Origin: Erpobdella octoculata
Taxonomy: Eukaryota > Annelida > Clitellata > Hirudinida > Erpobdellidae
NCBI GenBank assembly: GCA_963978895.1
Contig: OZ022246.1
Coordinates: 12,311,320-12,375,319, forward strand
Length of the DNA: 64,000 bases
Reading direction: 5' to 3'
Shown here one piece after another: positions 22,021 to 34,468 of this stretch; position 1 is the stretch's first letter; every line of letters begins with the position of its first letter. The position numbers were made by a program, and so were the translations under genes. The notes under the pieces were generated by a model. That model was not told the origin of the DNA. It did not search any database and saw nothing but the letters and a program-made list of their open reading frames with translations.

Positions 22021-24400
22021 TGATATCATCGGGACTAGTGCGCAACGCAACTCCAATAGGTGAGACAAATACTCAGATATATTTCCAGATACTCACAGAT
22101 ACCCACAGATACCCACAGATACAGCGGCATAAAAAAGGTGAAGGTATAAATAGGAGAACGACGAATTTGTTTGCACATTCGCCTCTGATATCTCGGCCAT
22201 CTGCGACAGATTACAAGAGCTCTGTAGAAAAATCCTTGTGTCGAAACTCGATTTTTATCAATTTTAATAATTTTGTATCTAATTTTTGAGTTCTTGATTT
22301 AATAAAAAATTATTAAAAAGAAAACAATTATTTTTTTTTAAATCTTCAAAACTGAATATATAAGAGAAACTCTTCAATGCTCTCTTAAACTCAAATTTCG
22401 CAGGTTTAAAATCTTGTACAGAAGAATTAAAACGGATGTATTATTATATTACATATTCTGTTTGAAACGAGTTGTTTTAAGTGATAGTCTCCGTTGTATA
22501 AAAACATGAAGTGTTAACCCCCCCATGTTTAGTGATTGTACTTCTGTCTGAAATTTAAAGTTTTTAAATGTTTTATGATGGTATTTGTGAATGAAGTGTA
22601 CAATTTCAAAATGTTACATGTTTTATGATTTGACTTAGGTTTTTCATTAAAAAATCTAATTTTCAAGGCAGAAAATCTTTATTTTAAAATGATTTAACAA
22701 AAAAATCTTCGGACGGAAATGCCGGCAGCATCAAAGAAACTATTTTTTTAAAGTTGATAAAAGTGAAAAACTGCAAATAAAAGTGAGATTTTTGAGATTT
22801 CAAAAAGATACGGGTGGGATGAAGAGGAAATCGGGAGGAAAAGAGAGGAGACTGCAAAACCACCCAGTCTTGTTAGGAAAATAACACGATAAAATTGGAA
22901 CAAAAATGAACAGCGCAGAATGGACAAAAATAAGAAAGGAAAAAGGATGTAATTCATTTGAGGAAACTTCCATTCCCGAGATGGCCATTATTATAAACAA
23001 AAAACAAGACAATTTTGAAGTAATCGAAAATCAAGCAACTCACTTGTAGAGAGACCAACATTTCTAGGCCTTGAACGGTTTATCATTTCTTCCTTCAAAT
23101 CATAATTACAAGATAATTATTAAAAATTAAAAATAAATTAAATTTTTTTTAATGAAAACAGTTTTATTCAACGATTGACTCCTAACAAATGTATTTTTAA
23201 GTTTAACTAAAATATCTGTTATTTATTTTTGTAAATTAACAAAGCTAAATTTGTGTGAACAATTAAGTACCGTGAGGGAATTTAGTTTTTTTTTCATTTA
23301 CAAAGCATCCTTCAATTCATCTGATTGGTACACTCTACGTGGCCTCTTTTCACGAGTTTTAAAAGTTTCAATGAACACCAACCGTTTTCAAATTTACCAA
23401 ACTTTTTCAACTTTGTCAACCGTTTTCAGCAATATCTGAAGTGCAGCATTCAAATTCAGTATTATTTTTTTACTTTTAGCAATAAAAAAAACAAAGTTCA
23501 AAATTGGCGAAGAAATTTTATACTTAAGCGAAATTCTACAATCAACCGGCAAACTACTTCAACTCAACATTCAACCGAAAAACCAACTAAAGACAAATAT
23601 ATCTACAAATGAAAAAAAGTTGAAAGTTGATAGAAAAAAAAGTTGTTTCTCCTGTAAGTTGAGAAAAAGTAAATTTCTCTCAAACTGCCACTACAAGCAT
23701 CGGACGACCTGCGCATTTTAAAAGCTCTAATTTTGTTTAAGCCCACGTGGGATCGAGATGGCAATGAGGATCCCCATTTCCCAACCATTCCCAAATGAAG
23801 GCGACGTAAATTGGCGGGTTTTAAATATCAGACGCAAAGTGTAAAATATTCACGACATCGCTGCGCCAGGATTAAAAACCATCCGTACAAGTGTTTTATA
23901 CAAATTAGATGTCTGGTAATTTGAAAATAATTTTTGAATTCAATGTTTATTTTTTTTATTTTATTCAAATATAACTTTTGAGTAGCTACAAAACTTTAAA
24001 GAATTGTAAAATGAAAGTGTGAATATTTGTTTTAGCGTCAAATTTCTGTTTTTTTCTTCAGGTTTTTGTTGATGTGAGGTTTCAAGTTACATTTCGAAGT
24101 GCACATTTCATCAGTTTTTATTTCCATGCTTCGTAATGATGAAATAAAAACATTAAAAAAAAAACTTTAAATTTTTAAAATACATAAAAATTGTAGAATT
24201 CACTACATTAATTAGTAGAATTAAATTGCAAATTAAATTAAATTAAATTATCAAGTGGAAACGTGAGCTAAAGTTGAATGGCCTCAGTAAAATTCAATCA
24301 GCTTTCGTGAGATCACGTGGTACGATTAAACATTTGACATCTCGCGCCAAAAATAGAAATTTATGGAGAGCATTTTATGAGAGAAATTAAATTTTATAAC
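22021..24400. other. No gene recognised
   Basis: This AT-rich DNA has many stops in all frames. It lies upstream of the first stomatin exon found here, so a missing 5' exon could be inside, but none could be recognised. Confidence 0.5.
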
Positions 24401-24761
24401 TTAAAAAATTAGTCACCTGGTCTGTTAGCAGAATGGTTAAACGAGCTGTTTGTCGAATAGGCACGCACCGTCAAGAAGGTCCATGGCGTGAAATCTGATT
24501 ATTCTTGTTTGTACTGAATGAAACCTTCATGTTATTAACATGATATATAATATAATATCACGCAGTTTCCGATCCGCTGAAGTCTAAGACAGATTTTTTT
24601 ATTTCATTTAAATTAAATATTTTTAAAATGATGTTGAGTGGTTAGAAGTCTTGAATAAATTGTTCTAACATAAATGAACGGATTGGAGATTATTTTCGTC
24701 GTAAGCAAGCAATTAAGATGCAAAGTCACTTTACGCATTTAAACAACAACTTTAAACTTAA

Positions 24762-24932
<171 letters not shown>

Positions 24933-24939
24933 ATACGTA

Positions 24940-26435
24940 ATAATATTCCAATTAATAATATTAATAATATTATTGCTATTATAATAAACAACCTTCACCT
25001 TAATTTCTTCCCAAGCAAAACAGAGTTTTAGTTTTTTTATTCCAGCTTAAATCAAAGGATAAGAAAATTGGATAAAAAACAACGTCAAAAAATGCATGAA
25101 AACGAATAACAGAATTTCAGAATTTGATTTCTCCACCGACAATAAGTCTCCTTCCTCTTCGACTTCTTATGACATGTGAATTCGACGTGGTTCGTTTTTA
25201 TAGGATGCCTCACTCACTACAAATGAGATCTACTAAATATGATGCGCCACGCGTAGTTTTCTGGTGCCACGGAATTGGAAAAAGTTGGAACGTAGTAGTA
25301 GCTGTGCAATATCTATTTTATTTTACTTATTATAATTTAGTTTCAGTTTCAGTTTTTAATCAGTGTATTGTGAGCTATGTTTTAGATATCTGGTTCAAAT
25401 TATTTTGTAGACTTGATCTTTCAAAATCCATGCGTAAACATATTCTCTGGTAAGTGGTTATTTTAACTATGTGGTAGGATTTGTGAAAGTTGCAGATTTT
25501 TTTAAACAGATAAAGAATAAAACTGTTAAAAATTAAACAATGTTTATAGAAAATATAAAATGTATGACAAAATTGAACACTTATGAACAATGAAATAAAA
25601 AATTTATTTTGGTTGGCCCACATTTTGTGACTCAAACCAAGAGTTTTCAACTGCAGTGATGTGAGTCATCATAGATTTATGAATGGTCAGATTTTGATAC
25701 GTGTTCTCTCGATTGTCCCATAAAAAGTTATTACCAACTCTCTTTTTCTCTTCTCTCTATCTCTAACTTTTGTTTTTGGTGTACAGCTTTTATATTAACT
25801 TTATTCTTACTGTTTTGTAGACAAATCAGCAAAATGAAAATTAACACACTTCCTGTCATCCCGCCGAGCTAAAACTTAGATTTTTTTTAAAACATTGCTT
25901 TCTATTAAATTTTAAGAATTCTATGAAATAACAAATTGTAACTGTAATTTAAATTTTTAAACATTTTTTTGTGTTCCAAGAAACAAGACATTCAAAATAA
26001 GAAAAACTTAATTTTTTCAGTTCTGTAATTGTTTTCTCCAATTTTATTTGCTCAATCTTTTTGGTTTTTCCTCCTTCGACGTACAAAAAAAAACAAACTC
26101 TAAACACGTCGTGTACCTACTCTTGTACCAACAGTCATACGCTTTCTCATATGCAGTGTGGTACTGTTTGTACTGATATGAGCCCTGTCTTTATGCTATT
26201 TATTGAAGCATATTTTTTTAATGAGTTCTTTTTTCTGTACTTTCAAATATTATTTTTATTAAATTTTTTGAAAAGTAATAACGAAAATTATTAAAAAATA
26301 TTTTAGAGATATTCAGGAAAGGCGTCATTAAAACAACTTTCAGATGAATTAACTTCAACTGTTTCTTAAATTTTTGTTTTTAATTTACATGTTTATTTTC
26401 TGAAAATGAGGGACGATAACAATGATAATGACAAT
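24940..26435. other. No gene recognised
   Basis: AT-rich, low-complexity DNA. Short open frames lack family resemblance and splice context. Confidence 0.5.
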
Positions 26436-26439
26436 AATG

Positions 26440-26510
26440 TTGCAGGTGCGGTGGTGTGGCGGTTCAAGGGTCACCATTCACGCTGGGTGACGGGTTCAAG
26501 TTAGGTGTGC
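26440..26510 (+). mobile_element. Possible tRNA-derived SINE head
   Basis: GGTGGTGTGGCGGTTCAAGG resembles a pol III A box region, and GGGTTCAAGTTAGG about 40 bp downstream a degenerate B box. No tail or target duplication was found. It is too diverged to be a working tRNA gene. Confidence 0.35.
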
Positions 26511-26618
26511 TGTGCATGGGATGGGAATGATGTCAGAGAAACTTCCGCGGATTCCGTAGAAATTAGGAAAATGTTGGGAAAAACCGCATTAATAAGGATG
26601 AAATTACGGTACGACCGG

Positions 26619-26734
26619 GGTGATAGAAACAAACATTGTGGAATTGTTGCAGCAATTGGAACAAACGTTTTAACCGGGTGATAGAAACAAACATTGTGGA
26701 ATTGTTGCAGCAATTGGAACAAACGTTTTAACCA
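26619..26734. repeat. 58-bp tandem duplication
   Basis: A unit starting GGGTGATAGAAACAAACATT occurs twice in direct succession without visible differences. Confidence 0.9.
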
Positions 26735-26980
26735 CCATTTTGTTTAAAACCCACCTATTTTAATTCACTCAAGCATTCTATCAAGTATTATTTACTAATG
26801 TGTCATTGTTTTATATTGCGAAAATTTGAATTCAGAAGTAATCGAAGTTGGCTGGGGACGAAAATCAATCTCCTTGCACAGCTTTATGTGAATTCACGTG
26901 GTTATTTGTCAAGCGGAGCTAACTGTTTTGGCCAACTTTAAAATATAAAATTCCATGATGAACACGGCGATCAGGATGAT

Positions 26981-27046
26981 AGTGATAGTTGTAATGATGA
27001 TGATGACAATCACGTGATAGTTGTAATGATGATGATGACAATCACG
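26981..27046. repeat. 32-bp tandem duplication
   Basis: GTGATAGTTGTAATGATGAT plus GATGACAATCAC occurs twice in direct succession. Confidence 0.85.
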
Positions 27047-27283
27047 TGCTTTCTTTTACTTTTATTAGTTGAGATGAAAATACAAAAAAGTTGTTAAATG
27101 AAAGCGAAAGCGATACCAGTGGAAACTCCACTCCAGCAAACCTAATGAAGGAAAACACTTTCCATTCTTTTTTCTGCCAAATTTTTCAATCAACCTCGCC
27201 ACGTTTTTTTTTAAATTTGATTTAAACAAGTCAAAAAATTTTCTTGAATTTCATTTTATTTGCAAAAACATAAAAATACTGGG

Positions 27284-27580
27284 AATGAATGAACGAACGA
27301 ACGAACGAACGAACGAACGAACGAACGAACGAACGAACGAACGAACGAACGAACGAACGAACGAACGAACGAACGAACGAACGAACGAACGAACGAACGA
27401 ACGAACGAACGAACGAACGAACGAACGAACGAACGAACGAACGAACGAACGAACGAACGAACGAACGAACGAACGAACGAACGAACGAACGAACGAACGA
27501 ACGAACGAACGAACGAACGAACGAACGAACGAAGAACGAACGAACGAACGAACGAACGAATGAATGAATGAAGGAAGGAA
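27284..27580. repeat. (GAAC)n microsatellite
   Basis: About 70 tetranucleotide units with one slippage break near 27532. All frames through it (NERT or VRSF repeats) are artefacts. Confidence 0.97.
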
Positions 27581-28081
27581 GCATTCCGGGGTCTACAACT
27601 CCGCATAAATGAATACCTAAACGTTGTTATTGCCTTGGTAGGATGTAATATTCACAATAAATGATGTAACGTTTTGATTTATTTATAAATAGTTTTTGTT
27701 TAACAAACTGTAAGAAGTAAGTTTTTTTTCTCGAATTAATCGGTTTCATTTTGCGTTCATTAAGTTGAGCTCGTCCTCCATAGTCTTAGAAAGTTTGTTA
27801 AGTTTCAAACTTAATAATTTCTGATTGCAAAACTTACTTTGACACTTTTTTTATGTTATTACTAAGCGTTGGCTGGTTTGAAACGTGCAATTTCTAAGCT
27901 GGAAGCAAATAATCTTTGAAAACATTTAGTTGAGGTGATGTGTACAACTATACATCATCGCACCAGTTTCAGTTGTACATTGTCAACAGTTACATTAATT
28001 TGATTAATTTAATAACGAACATATTGCTACAATATTAATTTTCACTGTCCAAAAAAATCGGTTTGAATAGTCCCTGATATG

Positions 28082-28690
28082 GTGCAGTCGACTGTCTGCT
28101 CGAAATCTTGGCATATATATGGATGCTGACTTGTCACCAAAAACACATCAAAAACACCGTCCGTGCATGTTTCAATACACTACGACATATAAAAAGTGTG
28201 GTCATCTTTTTCGGAAAACATTAGTTACTTTCCTCGTCCTAACCAAACTCGACTATGAAAACTCAATCCTGGTTGGGTCACCAAAATACCAAATCAATCG
28301 TCTACGTTCAGTCATTAATGCTGCAGCACGTCTGGTTGCTGGAGCAAACGTAAAACTGAACACATCAGTCCAGTTCTTGCCGACCTACACTGGCTGCCAG
28401 TGGATAAAAGAATTAAATTCAAGTTGGCTTTACTCGTCTAAATATCTCTAAATAATCAGGCCCCAAGCTATTTGTCTTCCTCAACAGGCGGAGGCTATGA
28501 TCTTCATCTTTGACCTCACTCCATGTACCAAAGACTAAATTGAAAACGGCTAGTGACCTCATGTTTGCGTTGCCTGCCCCAGTCTTTGGAACAAGCTTCT
28601 GGCCACCATCACCAGCTCAATGACACTCGAAGAATTTCGAAATAGTTTAAAGACGCATCTGTTCCTGGCCTAAAAGTCTCAATGACATTT
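28082..28690 (+). pseudogene. Degenerate LINE RT C-terminal fragment
   Basis: The blocks read LGIYMDADLS, then LDYENSILVGSPKYQINRL, NAAARLVAGA, LPVDKRIKFKLA and LNNQAPSYLS in shifting frames. These are the thumb/C-terminal motifs of CR1/L2-like LINEs. Several frameshifts and stops show it is an old dead copy. It belongs to a different family from the copy that follows. Confidence 0.8.
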
Positions 28691-28815
28691 AGTTTAGGTT
28701 CCAAGTTAGATGATAAAAATGATTAGAGATATCTTGAAATGACATTTTTTATTTATTTTAAAATAATTACATTGACTTGTTCATTAGTTTAACTGTTTTA
28801 CGTTACTTTATCTAT

Positions 28816-29960
28816 ATTTATTTATTTATTTATTTATTCTCAAACAGAAGGGCCTATCGGCCTCTAATACCGTTCGGACAGTACAAACGAAACAAAAAAA
28901 ACCAATAAACGAAATATGTACACATACTCAGTTGCAAATCGTAAATTGTTAAGATGTTAGAAACATACAATAGCAAGGTATGCTCGCGTATAACATATTG
29001 AATAAGATATTAAGTCTTGTAAATATTTGAATTTTGCATTTATGGAACGGTTAAACCTGACAAATTGTTGTTCTTAACGCTTATACATAATGCCGTGAAG
29101 TCGTGAAGTTGAAACTTCCACCGCAATCTTCAAAATCCCTCTAAATACTTCCAAAAATCTGTTCATTTGACATCCAGATCTGCTAATGCTTCATGAAAAA
29201 TTCAAAGTCTTGAAAACTTAGATAAATCCATCTGATTTATCAAGCTTCTGAACCGACTGTAGTTTGATGATCCAACAACATCCTGAGGCAAAGAATTCCA
29301 TGCTGAGACCACGCGTCCAGTTATGAAAAACCTGGCATCGTCAGTTCTATATTGACCTGGCATCAGTTTGTAGCTATGGCCCCTTGTTTTTTCATAATTT
29401 GTTCGTTTAAATTGTCCAACAAGGCTATAATCCACCATTCCATTTAAAGATCTGTAGCAGAAACAAAGATCTGCGATAAGTCTGCGCTCTTCTAGAGTTT
29501 TTAATCCCAAAAAGCTGAGACAGGTTGAGTATGGTAGATGGCTGATATTTGGAACCATACGGGTGAATCTTTTCTGAACCCTCTCCAGGCCGTCGATTAG
29601 GTACTTGTGCCGAGGGCTCCAAACTGGAGAGCAGTATTAGAGCAATGGTCGCACGTATGTAGTGAATGTTTTTTTCATCAGATACGGATCTTTAGACAGG
29701 AGGCATAGTTTTATTAATCTGAGTTTCACCGACGCAGAGTGGATAATGTTCTCAATGTGTTTTTTGAAATCAAGGTTTTTATCAATTAGTACACCCAGAT
29801 CCCTTGCTTGCTCGGTCGGTTCAAGCTCGTATGTCCCAATTCGATATCTAGGTATTTCGAAGCCTTTGTCGTTTCTTCGCCTGTGAATGGGACATACAAA
29901 ACACTTTGATAGTGCCAGATTCAGTTGCCATGTTTCACTCCAGAGAACTAGTTCATCAAT
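28816..29960 (-). pseudogene. 5'-truncated second copy of the CR1/Jockey-like LINE
   Basis: This is a close inverted copy of the 3' part of the element at 1-2131, including its 3' UTR and (AAAT)n tail (28816-28848). It covers the RT thumb to the C-terminus (ends MDLSKFSRL). A GAA codon in the intact copy is TAA here (about 29638), so the frame is broken. Its 5' side ends at CATCAAT, where the composite Helitron starts. Confidence 0.9.
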
Positions 29961-29961
29961 A

Positions 29962-31176
29962 TCTATATATATAAAAATGAATGTTTGTATCTATATATGT
30001 TAATGGCGTTTATGCATTGCTACACCATTCATCCGATCGTAATGAAATTTTCACACAACCTTGAGAGTCAATGGGAGTCAAAAATAAAAATTTTTTTTTT
30101 GAAATCCGTCACAAAATAAGCGGAGCGGAGCGGGTGAGCGAGCGGGAACTATATATATATGTATGTGTGTATGTATGTATGTGTATGTGCATGTATGTGT
30201 GTCTGTGTGTGTGTTTATGTATGTACTAGCGGAGATACCCGGCGTTGCCCAGGTTTTTTAGAGGTTTTTCTAATGTTTGACTCTTTCTCTCCCATTTCCT
30301 TTCCTACCTGCTTTCCCACTCCTGTTCGCTTTCCCGTTTTCGGTCGTTTTCCCGCTGCCGGTCGCTTTCCCGCTCCCGGTCGCTTTCCCGCTACGGTCGC
30401 TTTCCCGCTCCCGGTCGCTTTCCCGCTCCCGGTCGCTTTCCCGCTCCCGGTCGTTTTCCCGTTCCCGGTCGCTGTCCCGCTCCCGGTCGTTTTCCCGTTC
30501 CCGGTCGCTGTCCCGTTCCCGCTCACGTTTGCTCTCCCATTCCCGCTCACGCTTGCTTTTCCGTTCCCGCTCGCTGTCCGTTCCGGGTCGCTTTCCCGTT
30601 TCTATAATAGACAAACTAACCCACAAACATTCATATATATATATAGTCTTAGCAAATCTATTTTACGTTTTATAGGCTAACAGAAGTTATGAAAGAATGT
30701 AAAAGAGAAAATGAGCGTGAACGGGAACGGGAGAGCAACCGTGACCGGGAATGGGAGAGCAAGCATGACCGGGAACGGGAGAGCAAGCGTGAGCGGGAAC
30801 GGGAAAGCGACCGGGAACGGGAAAGCGACCGGGAACGGGAAATCGACCGGGAACGGGAAAGCGACGGGAACGGGAAAGCGACCGAGAACGGTAAAGCGAC
30901 CGGGAACGGGAAAGCGACCGAGAACGGTAAAGCGACCGGGAACGCGGAAAGCGACTGGAATCGGGAGAGCAAGCTTGGAAGGAAACGCGAGCAAGAGAGA
31001 AAATCGATAACAAAACTTCTGAGCGGGAAAGCGACCGGGAGCTGGAAAACGACCGAGAGCGGAAAAGCGACCGGGAACGCTACGAAAACGGGAAAGTGGA
31101 GAAGGGAACGGGAGCGAGAGAGACAAACATTAGAAAAACCTCTAAAAACCCCGGGCAACGCCGGGTAACCCCGCTA
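29962..31176 (+). mobile_element. Composite Helitron, copy 1
   Basis: The 5' end is TCTATATATATAAAAATGAA preceded by A. The 3' end is CCCCGGGCAACGCCGGGTAA...CGCTAG followed by T. Between them are a conserved block (ATGCATTGCTACACCATTCA, CCGATCGTAATGAAATTTTC), a TG-rich tract, an inverted Helitron 3' half (30226 on) and a second array in plus orientation. TC...CTAG ends, a 3' hairpin, an A/T target and no duplication or TIR define Helitrons. No Rep/helicase is encoded, so it is non-autonomous. An inverted second copy with the same internal order is at 45884-46919. Confidence 0.8.
30226..30650 (-). mobile_element. Inverted Helitron nested in the composite
   Basis: On the minus strand this runs from TATATATATGAATGTTTGTG (about 30645), through a 300-bp array of GGGAAAGCGACCGG-type units, to ACCTGGGCAACGCCGGGTAT...CGCTAG at 30226. 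Its 5' TC is replaced by AC. The array's open frames (SRSR- and GSGKAT-like) are repeat artefacts. Confidence 0.7.
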
Positions 31177-31186
31177 GTATAAATAT

Positions 31187-32633
31187 ACTAGCAGTGCCCG
31201 TAGCGGCTTCGCTCGCATGAAATTAGAGAATTTGAACCGTGCTTACATAGTAGAGTACTGCACGGATCAATTTTTTAGGTCTCGGCTCGGCCCGTCGACA
31301 ACTTGGCCCAGCCCGTTTCAAAAACCAAAATTCCTGGCCCGGCCCCTTTTTTACAGGCCTAGAAGTTCTATATACTTGATGAAAAACTTCGGCCCGTCCC
31401 ACCTTGACTTCAGGTTTAGCCCGGCCCGTCTGAACACCCTAAAATCACTAAAATGTCTATATACTTGGTTAAAAATATTGGCCCGTCCCACCTTGATTCA
31501 AGGTTTGGGCAGGGCCGTATGAAGACCCTAAAATAACGGCTTGGCCCGTCCGTCCGGTGATAAACTGAACTCATCTACTTTTAACCGGCACAAAACCTCA
31601 AAATACTAATTTTCACATCTGTAGCACTTACAGTTTTTGAGTAGCAGTTATTTTAAAATCAAATAACCCTTTTTCCACTTCACATTTGAGGTCCTGGAAA
31701 CCAAATTTTCAAAAAATGGTGAAATACGTATATCATTATTTTTAGAGTAGAAACTAAATACTAATTTTACTTTTGTAGCATTTACAGTTTTTGAGTAGCA
31801 GTTACTTTAAAAACCAAGTAACCCTATTTTCCACCCCATATTTGAATTCCTGGAAACCAAATTTTCAAAAAATGGTAAAACACGTATATCATTATTTTTG
31901 GAGTCGAAACCAAATACTAATTTTTACTCCTGTAGCATCTACAGTTTTTGAGTAGCAGTTACTTTAAAAACCAAATAACCCTATTTTCCACCCCACATTT
32001 GAAGTCCTGGAAACCAAATTTTCAAAAAATTGTGAAACCCGTATATCATTATTTTTAGAGTAGAAACTAAATACTAATTTTTACTTTTGTAGCATTAACA
32101 GTTTTCGAGTAGAAGCTACAAAATTTTAAAAACCAAATAACCCAATTTTCCAACCCACATTTGAGGTCCGGGAAACCAAATTTGTAAAAAATGGTGAAAC
32201 ACGTATATCTTTATTTTTAGAAAAGAAACTAAATAATAATTTTTACATCTGTGGTATTTACTGTTTTTGAGTAGAAGCTACTTTAAAAACCAAATAACCC
32301 AATTTTCCAGCCCACATTTGAGGTCCGGGAAACCGAATTTTCAAAAAATGGTGAAACACGTATCTTTTTATTTTTCAAAAAGAATCTATATACCAAATTT
32401 CAAAATCTCTTCATTTTTGGTTTTCGAGATATACATTGTTTTAGAAAAAAGTTTGTTTTCCAGTTTTTTCCCCTCAGGAGCAAAATTTTCAAAAATCCTT
32501 TCTTAGCGGATGTTTACGCTATAAAAGTAATATAAGTTCCAAATTTCACGTTCCTAGGATGAGGCGTTTGAGCTCGGCGTTGATTATGAGTCAGTCATCT
32601 GTCAGTCAGGACATGTTCTTTTATATATATAGA
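31187..32633 (-). mobile_element. Second Helitron family, left arm of palindrome
   Basis: On the minus strand it starts TCTATATATATAAAAGAACA at 32633 and ends GAAGCCGCTACGGGCACTGC then CTAG at 31187, flanked by T. Five tandem units of about 157 bp (each with ACAGTTTTTGAGTAGCAG) and a short GGCCCG-rich segment fill it. It has no coding capacity. The neighbouring composite Helitron ends only 10 bp away. Confidence 0.78.
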
Positions 32634-33973
32634 TATATAAAAGAACATGTCCTGACTGACTGACTGACTGACTGACTGATAATCAACGCCGAGCTCAAAC
32701 GCCTCGTCCTAGAAACGTGAAATTTGAAACTTATATTACTTTTATTGCGTAAGCATCCACTAAGAAAGGATTTTTGAAAATTTTGCTCCTGAGGGGAAGA
32801 AACTAGAAAACAAGCTTTTTTTTCTAAAACAATGTATATCTCGAAAACCAAAAATGAGGAGATTTTGAAATTTGGTACATCGATTTTTCTCGAAAAATAA
32901 AAAAATACCTGTTTCACCATTTTTTGAAAATTCGGTTTCCCGGACCTCAAATGTGGGTTGGAAAATTGGGTTATTTGGTTTTTAAAGTAGCTGCTACTCA
33001 AAAACTGTGAATGCTACAGGAGTAAAAATTAGTATTTAGTTTTTACTCCAAAAATAATGAAATACGTGTTTTAGCATTTTTTGAAAATTTGGTTTCCAGA
33101 ACTTCAAATGTGGGGTGGAAAATAGGGTTATTTGTTTTTTAAAGTAACTGCCACTCAAAAACTGTAAATACCACAGATGTAAAAATTAGTATTTAGTTTC
33201 TATTCTAAAAATAAAGATATACGTGTTTTACCATTTTTTTTTAAATTTGGTTTTCAGGACCTCAAATGTGGGGTGGAAAATAAGGTTTTTGGTTTTTAAT
33301 GTAACTGCTACTCGAAAACTGTAGATGCTACAGGAGTAAAAATTAGTATTTGGTTTCTACTCCAGAAATAATGATATACGTGTTTTACCATTTTTTGAAA
33401 ATTTGTTTATTTTGTTTTTTGTTTTTTTTTTATAATAGTTTATAGTCCTTTACACCAGGTGTTTTAAGACTGAAATGGCTGTATGTAGGAAGCACCTAAG
33501 TACTTCCTGTCGTGGATCATAATTTGTTCTTTTTAACTTTTCCCTCCTCCTTTCTCCAGGCTTGGGACTGGCTTGCAAATGCAAGGCGGAGTTAATTTGA
33601 AAATTTGGTTTCCAGGACTTCAAATATGGGGTGGAAAATAGGGTTACTTGGTTTTTAAAGTAACTGCTACTCAAAAACTGTAAATGCTACCAAAGTAAAA
33701 TTAGTATTTAGTTTCTACTCTAAAAATAATGAAATACGTGTTTCACCATTTTTTGAAAATTTGGTTTCCAGGACCTCAAATGTGAAGTGGAAAAAGGGTT
33801 ATTTGCTTTTAAAATAACTACTACTCAAAAACTAGACGGGCTGTGCCGGGCCAGGAATTTCTGTTTTTTAAACGGGCTGGGCCAAGTTGTCGACGGCCGA
33901 GCCGAGACCTAAAAAATCGATCCGTGCAGTACTCTACTATGTATGCACGGTTCAAATTCTCTAATTTCATGCG
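32634..33973 (+). mobile_element. Second Helitron family, right arm of palindrome
   Basis: This is an inverted, diverged copy of the left arm, meeting it at ATATATATAGATATATAAAA. It runs through the same 157-bp units to the shared CTCTAATTTCATGCG, where it is cut before its 3' hairpin and CTAG. A SINE is inserted at 33406-33595. Confidence 0.78.
33406..33595 (-). mobile_element. SINE with 12-bp target duplication
   Basis: It is flanked by TTTGAAAATTTG at 33394-33405 and 33596-33607. On the minus strand it reads CTCCGCCTTGCATTTGCAAG, CCAGTCCCAAGCCTGGAG, AAGGAGGAGGG, then TAAAGGACTATAAACTATTA and an A-rich tail. Related copies are at 47455-47612 and 63419-63745. I see no clear tRNA A/B boxes. 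The long duplication and A-rich tail indicate LINE-driven insertion. Confidence 0.8.
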
Positions 33974-34468
33974 ATATATGCCCGGGATTCTAAGAGCTTT
34001 TTCTAATGTTTGTCTTTCTCACTCCCGTTTCCTTCCTCGTTTTTTCTCGCGCTCTCAGTCGCTTTCCCGCTCCCGACTGCTTTTCCCGCTCTCGGCCGCT
34101 TTCCCGTTCCCGGTTGCTTTCCCGTTCCCGGCAGTTTTCTTGCTCTTGTTCGCTTTCCCGCTCCAAATCGCTTTCCCGATCCGGACGCTTTCCTGCTCTT
34201 GGTCGCTTTACCTTTCCCGCTCGCTAATTTGCTCTCAGTTGCTTTTTTGTTCCCTCTTGCTTTCCCATTCCCGTCTCCGCTCATTTTCTAATTCCCGTTT
34301 CCGCTCGCTCCCCCGCTCCGCTCCGCTCATTTTGTGACGGATTTCAAATTTTTCTCTCTTTATTTGATTCCCCTTGACTCTCAAGGTTGTGTGCAAATTT
34401 TATAACGATCGGATGAATGGTGTAGCAATGCATAAAGGACATACATACATACATACATACATACATAC

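Noticed and set aside
24420..24500. tRNA-like GTTAGCAGAATGGTTAAACG
   Set aside because: An A-box-like word is present, but there is no B box (GGTTCGANTCC) at the right spacing and no cloverleaf.
27256..27606. Frames of NERT and VRSF repeats
   Set aside because: Pure translation of the (GAAC)n array; every frame is open.
30159..31168. Long overlapping open frames rich in SRSR, RERE or GSGKAT
   Set aside because: They are present in all phases of both strands because the Helitron arrays have short GC-rich units without stops. There is no start context, domain or splice structure.
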